From Xaviernesmea rhizosphaerae (GTDB lineage Bacteria > Pseudomonadota > Alphaproteobacteria > Rhizobiales > Rhizobiaceae), in NCBI RefSeq assembly GCF_001938945.1, contig NZ_MKIO01000020.1, positions 62,001 through 126,000 of the forward strand: a stretch of DNA of 64,000 bases, in the 5' to 3' direction. The notes beneath the pieces were generated by a model that ran no database searches, was not told where the DNA came from, and worked only from the letters and a program-made list of their open reading frames with translations. How positions within the stretch are numbered: the first letter of the stretch is position 1; every line of letters begins with the position of its first letter. The position numbers and the translations under genes are program-made. Positions 61,161 through 64,000 of this stretch are shown in pieces.

Positions 61161-62069
61161 ATGCGCTATCTCTCCTCCATCCGCTATATCGACGCGGTGG
61201 TGAAGGCCGGCTCGATCCGGGCGGCGGCCGATACGCTGGCCATCACCTCCACGGCGCTCAACCGCCGCATCCTCGCCATGGAGGAGGAGCTGGGCGTGCC
61301 GATCTTCGAGCGGCTGCCGCATGGGGTGCGGCTGTCGGCGGCGGGCGAGATCTACATCCACCACATCCGCAACCAGCTTTCCGACATGGAGCGGGTGAAA
61401 TCGCAGATCGCCGATCTTTCCGGCGTGCGGCGCGGCCATGTGTCGATCGCCTGCAGCCAGGCGCTCTTGCCCTATTTCCTGCCCAGCCAGATCGCGCTCT
61501 ACCGCAAGGAGCACCCCAACGTGACCTTCGGCGTGCATCTGCGCGACCGCGAGGCGGCGGAGCAGGCGCTGGTCGATCACAGCGCCGATCTCGCCATCGT
61601 CTTCGAGCCGGTGCGGCTGGCCGATTTCATGACGCTGATCCGGGTGCGCCAGCCGGTGCATGTGGTGATGGCCGCGGGCCATCCGCTGGCGGCGAAAACG
61701 AGCGTGCGGCTGTTCGAATGCGCGAGCTATCCGGTCTCGCTGCCGACCGCGCCCTATGGCGTGCGCCATCTGCTCGACATCGCCATGCGGGTCGCCGGCA
61801 TCCGGCTCGATCCGGTGATCCAGTCCGACAGCTTCGAATTCCTGCGCAATCACGCGGTGGCGGAGGATATCCTCACCTTTCAGATCCCGATCGGCCTGGG
61901 CGACGAGACCTCGACCGGCCAGATGGTCTCGCGCCCGATCGACAGCCGCGATGTTCCTTCGGGCATTCTCTATCTCGGCCAGCTGAAGGGCCGCACCCTG
62001 CCGGTGGCCGCAGCTCGCTTCGCCGCGCAGCTGACCAGCACGCTGGCCAACCAGTTCGAGGTTTCGTAA
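61161..62069 (+). CDS. LysR family transcriptional regulator
   Basis: Regulator of 302 residues. The HTH is YIDAVVKAGSIRAAADTLAITSTALNRRILAMEEELGVPIFERLPHGVRLSAAGE; the effector domain follows. It is divergent from the BMP-transporter/hydrolase operon with a T-N11-A site between, so it probably regulates that operon. The ATG at 61161 is used. The inducer is unknown, possibly an operon substrate or nitrogen signal. Confidence 0.92.
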   Translation: MRYLSSIRYIDAVVKAGSIRAAADTLAITSTALNRRILAMEEELGVPIFERLPHGVRLSAAGEIYIHHIRNQLSDMERVKSQIADLSGVRRGHVSIACSQALLPYFLPSQIALYRKEHPNVTFGVHLRDREAAEQALVDHSADLAIVFEPVRLADFMTLIRVRQPVHVVMAAGHPLAAKTSVRLFECASYPVSLPTAPYGVRHLLDIAMRVAGIRLDPVIQSDSFEFLRNHAVAEDILTFQIPIGLGDETSTGQMVSRPIDSRDVPSGILYLGQLKGRTLPVAAARFAAQLTSTLANQFEVS

Positions 62070-62271
62070 GCACTAACAAGCGGTGCGTTTCCGTGCAGGG
62101 AAGCTGCGTTATGTCCGGCTTTCCCGACGAAACGCTTGCGACGCGCGAGCCGCAAAGCCGAACAATCCGCCGATCACGCGAAACGTGACTTTCTTCATGC
62201 GCGCGACATGCAATCCTGCGCATGTTAAGCCATGATGGCGCGCCGATGCGGCACCACCGAAGGAGAGGAAA
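62070..62271. other. Intergenic region before the cytochrome gene
   Basis: About 200 bases with no repeat copy or recognised RNA. AGGAGAGG lies just before the ATG at 62272. I see nothing else. Confidence 0.5.
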
Positions 62272-62706
62272 ATGAAGCTCAAGACCGTTCTTTTTTCGCT
62301 AGCCCTTGCCGGGCTCGCCGCCGGCGCCGTCACGGCGGCCGAACCGCAGAAGGTCCGCGAAGGCATGATGAAGCAGATCGGCGGCTCCGTCGGCGCGCTG
62401 GGCGCCATCGCCAAGGGGCAGAAGCCTTATGATGCCGCCGTGGTGAAGACCTCGCTCGAGACGATCAGCAAGAACATCAAGGCTTTCCCGGATCAGTTCC
62501 CGGCCGGCTCGGACGCCAATTCCGAGGCGAGCCCGAAGATCTGGGCCAATATGGACGACTTCAAGGCCAAGGCTGACCACCTTGCCAAGGAAGCCGACAC
62601 GCTGCTGGCCCAGCTGCCGGCCGACCAGGCCGCCGTGGGCGCCGCCGTCGGCAAGCTCGGCCCGCTCTGTTCGGACTGTCACCAGACCTACCGTCTGAAG
62701 AAATAG
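62272..62706 (+). CDS. Cytochrome c' / c-556 type c cytochrome
   Basis: Periplasmic monohaem cytochrome of 144 residues. The Sec signal is in LFSLALAGLAAGAVTAA. The mature part is a four-helix bundle with the haem motif CSDCH near the C-terminus (SDCHQTYRLKK), the position characteristic of class II cytochromes c. AGGAGAGG lies before the ATG. It may carry electrons or bind NO; its partner may be the diheme cytochrome 320 bases on. Confidence 0.9.
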   Translation: MKLKTVLFSLALAGLAAGAVTAAEPQKVREGMMKQIGGSVGALGAIAKGQKPYDAAVVKTSLETISKNIKAFPDQFPAGSDANSEASPKIWANMDDFKAKADHLAKEADTLLAQLPADQAAVGAAVGKLGPLCSDCHQTYRLKK

Positions 62707-63028
62707 GGTCTGCCTGAAAACAGAGGGTGCCGATGGTGGCCTGGACGATTGCCGGGCCGCCGTCCCTCCCTGGCGGGCAAGCAAATGATAGAGGCCAGCA
62801 GGCGGGCAACGCCCGACACTGCGGGACGCTCTTTCCCATGGCGTCCGATGCACTGTTTTGTCTGCGCATCGGTTATTTCTGACAAGTTGAGCCGCTTTTC
62901 GGCCCGATTTCTGGTTGTCCGGTTGCCATTTTCCGCAACCGCGCCACGTCTCATGCACGATCAGAAAAACGGGATGGAGCGCCCGCATCCGCTCCGCGCC
63001 GAGCGGCGTGAGCTAGGGGAGAGAGAGC
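62707..63028. other. Intergenic region with palindrome copy J (62841-62910)
   Basis: The repeat copy (GCGTCCGATGC, TGTTTTGTCTGCGCATCGG, CGCTTTTCGGCCCG) is decayed. No gene is visible before the diheme cytochrome. Confidence 0.55.
62841..62910 (+). repeat. Intergenic palindrome family, copy J (decayed)
   Basis: CGTCCGATGCACTGTTTTG, TCTGCGCATCGGTTATTTC, then GCCGCTTTTCGGCCCG. Second arm is largely lost. Confidence 0.55.
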
Positions 63029-63946
63029 ATGGGGCGCAGGCGCGGCGGGATCGGCATCTCCCTTCTTCTCATCGCCGGCTTTGCCGGCGCGCTGGGCTGG
63101 TTCCTGACCAAGCCGGAGCGCCAGCCGGCCGCGCATTGGCAAGGCCTGCCCGCGGCTGATGTCGCCAATGGCGAGCGCATCTTCTGGGCCGGCGGCTGTG
63201 TCAGCTGTCATGCGGCGCCGGGCGCGGAAGGGCAGGCGCGGCTGACGCTGTCAGGCGGTCTCGCGCTGAAGAGCCCCTTCGGCACCTTTCACGTGCCCAA
63301 CATTTCCCCCGACGAGAAGGCCGGCATCGGCGGCTGGACGCTGGCCGAATTCGGCGATGCGATGACGCGCGGGGTGGGCCGCAATGGCGAGCATCTCTAC
63401 CCGTCCTTCCCCTATGGGTCCTATAGCCGGCTGACGCCCAAGGATGTCTCCGACCTCTTCGCCTTCGTGAAGACCCTGCCGAAGAGCGAAACGGTGGCGC
63501 CGCCGCATGAGTTGCCTTTCCCTTACAATCAGCGCCTGCTGCTGGGCGGCTGGAAGCTTCTGTTCTTCAGCGATGCGCCGCGCGTGGCCCTGGCCAATGC
63601 CGATCCGGCGGTGCTGCGCGGGCAATATCTGGTGGAGGGCCCGGGTCATTGCGGCGAATGCCACACGCCGCGCAACGGGCTGGGCGGCTTCGTCAGCGGC
63701 CAGTGGCTGGCCGGCGCGCCCAATCCGGAAGGGGAGGGCCGCGTGCCCAACATCACGCCGGCCTCTGAAACGATCGGCAGCTGGAGCGCCGGCGATATCG
63801 CCAACTATCTGGAAACCGGCTTCACCCCCGACTTCGACAGCGCCGGCGGCAATATGGTCGAGGTGCAGCAGAACATCGCCCATCTGCCGGCCGAGGACCG
63901 CGCGGCCATCGCCGCCTATCTGAAGGCCGTTCCGCCCGTCAAATGA
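63029..63946 (+). CDS. Membrane-anchored diheme cytochrome c
   Basis: Protein of 305 residues with an uncleaved N-terminal anchor (GISLLLIAGFAGALGWFLT) and two haem-c domains. The first CxxCH is in GGCVSCHAAPGAEG and the second in GHCGECHTPRNGLGG. Distal Met ligands are not certain; NGEHLYPSFPYGSYSRL and FDSAGGNMVEVQQNIAHLP are like those of diheme electron-transfer subunits of dehydrogenases. The ATG at 63029 has GGGAGAGAG upstream. It may be the electron acceptor of a periplasmic dehydrogenase not in the window. Confidence 0.9.
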   Translation: MGRRRGGIGISLLLIAGFAGALGWFLTKPERQPAAHWQGLPAADVANGERIFWAGGCVSCHAAPGAEGQARLTLSGGLALKSPFGTFHVPNISPDEKAGIGGWTLAEFGDAMTRGVGRNGEHLYPSFPYGSYSRLTPKDVSDLFAFVKTLPKSETVAPPHELPFPYNQRLLLGGWKLLFFSDAPRVALANADPAVLRGQYLVEGPGHCGECHTPRNGLGGFVSGQWLAGAPNPEGEGRVPNITPASETIGSWSAGDIANYLETGFTPDFDSAGGNMVEVQQNIAHLPAEDRAAIAAYLKAVPPVK

Positions 63947-63962
63947 GCGCGTGCCTTATACA

Positions 63963-63994
63963 GTTTCCGGCTGATCGCTTCGCGAACCGGAAAC
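63963..63994. terminator. Stem-loop after the diheme cytochrome gene
   Basis: GTTTCCGG (63963-63970) pairs with CCGGAAAC (63987-63994) around a GC-rich loop that contains CGCTTCGCG. No U-run. The window ends six bases later. Confidence 0.4.
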
Positions 63995-64000
63995 AAGAAC

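Overview
The window is a high-G+C stretch of an alphaproteobacterial replicon, most likely from the Rhizobiales (Rhizobiaceae or close kin). This rests on gene content seen together: a BioR-like GntR regulator beside bioY-bioB with TTATCGATAA operators, a ugpBAEC-type operon behind a Pho-box-like site, a DeoR/TpiA/RpiB trio like the erythritol isomerases of Brucella and rhizobia, DUF1127 proteins, a FixJ-like regulator, and at least ten copies of a rhizobial-type intergenic palindrome family. No rRNA, tRNA, CRISPR array, phage or insertion sequence was recognised. The species cannot be named from the sequence alone.

Layout. 1-2478: 3' part of a sulfate ABC transporter (cysT-cysW-cysA). 2608-5419: an iron-siderophore/cobalamin-type ABC importer. 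5640-12578: a same-strand run of small hydrolases and membrane proteins (isochorismatase-like hydrolase, two alpha/beta hydrolases, XapX protein, YtcJ-type amidohydrolase with a Cys/His-rich tail, DoxX protein, MFS exporter), closed by a bidirectional terminator and a convergent AraC regulator. 13701-15632: PepSY membrane protein and DUF2946 protein. 16139-17308: unknown membrane-anchored alpha/beta hydrolase. 17330-21634: AttH-like secreted protein with a LolCDE/MacB-type ABC exporter. 22708-28142: ugp-type glycerol-3-phosphate/sugar uptake operon with a TIM-barrel isomerase/epimerase. 28569-34938: DUF1127 protein, diguanylate cyclase, M24 peptidase and the RpiB-TpiA-DeoR trio. 35442-41268: GlxA-type regulator, aldo/keto reductase with divergent LysR, NAD-dependent epimerase and NUDIX hydrolase. 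41766-43229: ECF sigma factor, anti-sigma-like protein and periplasmic metal-sensor-like protein. 43369-45263: FixJ-like regulator and histidine kinase. 45556-48263: bioR-like, bioY, bioB. 48328-52077: a NitT/TauT-type ABC transporter with fused permeases and no visible binding protein, downstream of a small conserved-looking protein and a promoter-overlapping palindrome.

52705-62069 is the most striking locus. A divergent LysR regulator faces a tightly overlapping operon that encodes a BMP-type binding protein, two permeases and a double ATPase, interleaved with two cysteine hydrolases (one closely resembling biuret hydrolase BiuH), a cupin and an allophanate-hydrolase-like amidase lacking the usual C-terminal domain. 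I infer uptake and stepwise hydrolysis of a urea-oligomer nitrogen source such as biuret or triuret. The window ends with a c'-type cytochrome (62272) and a diheme cytochrome c (63029).

Most intergenic gaps hold copies of the palindrome family, and some copies supply stop codons or spurious N-terminal extensions. Coordinates of starts were chosen from ribosome-binding sites and family starts; alternatives are given in the entries.
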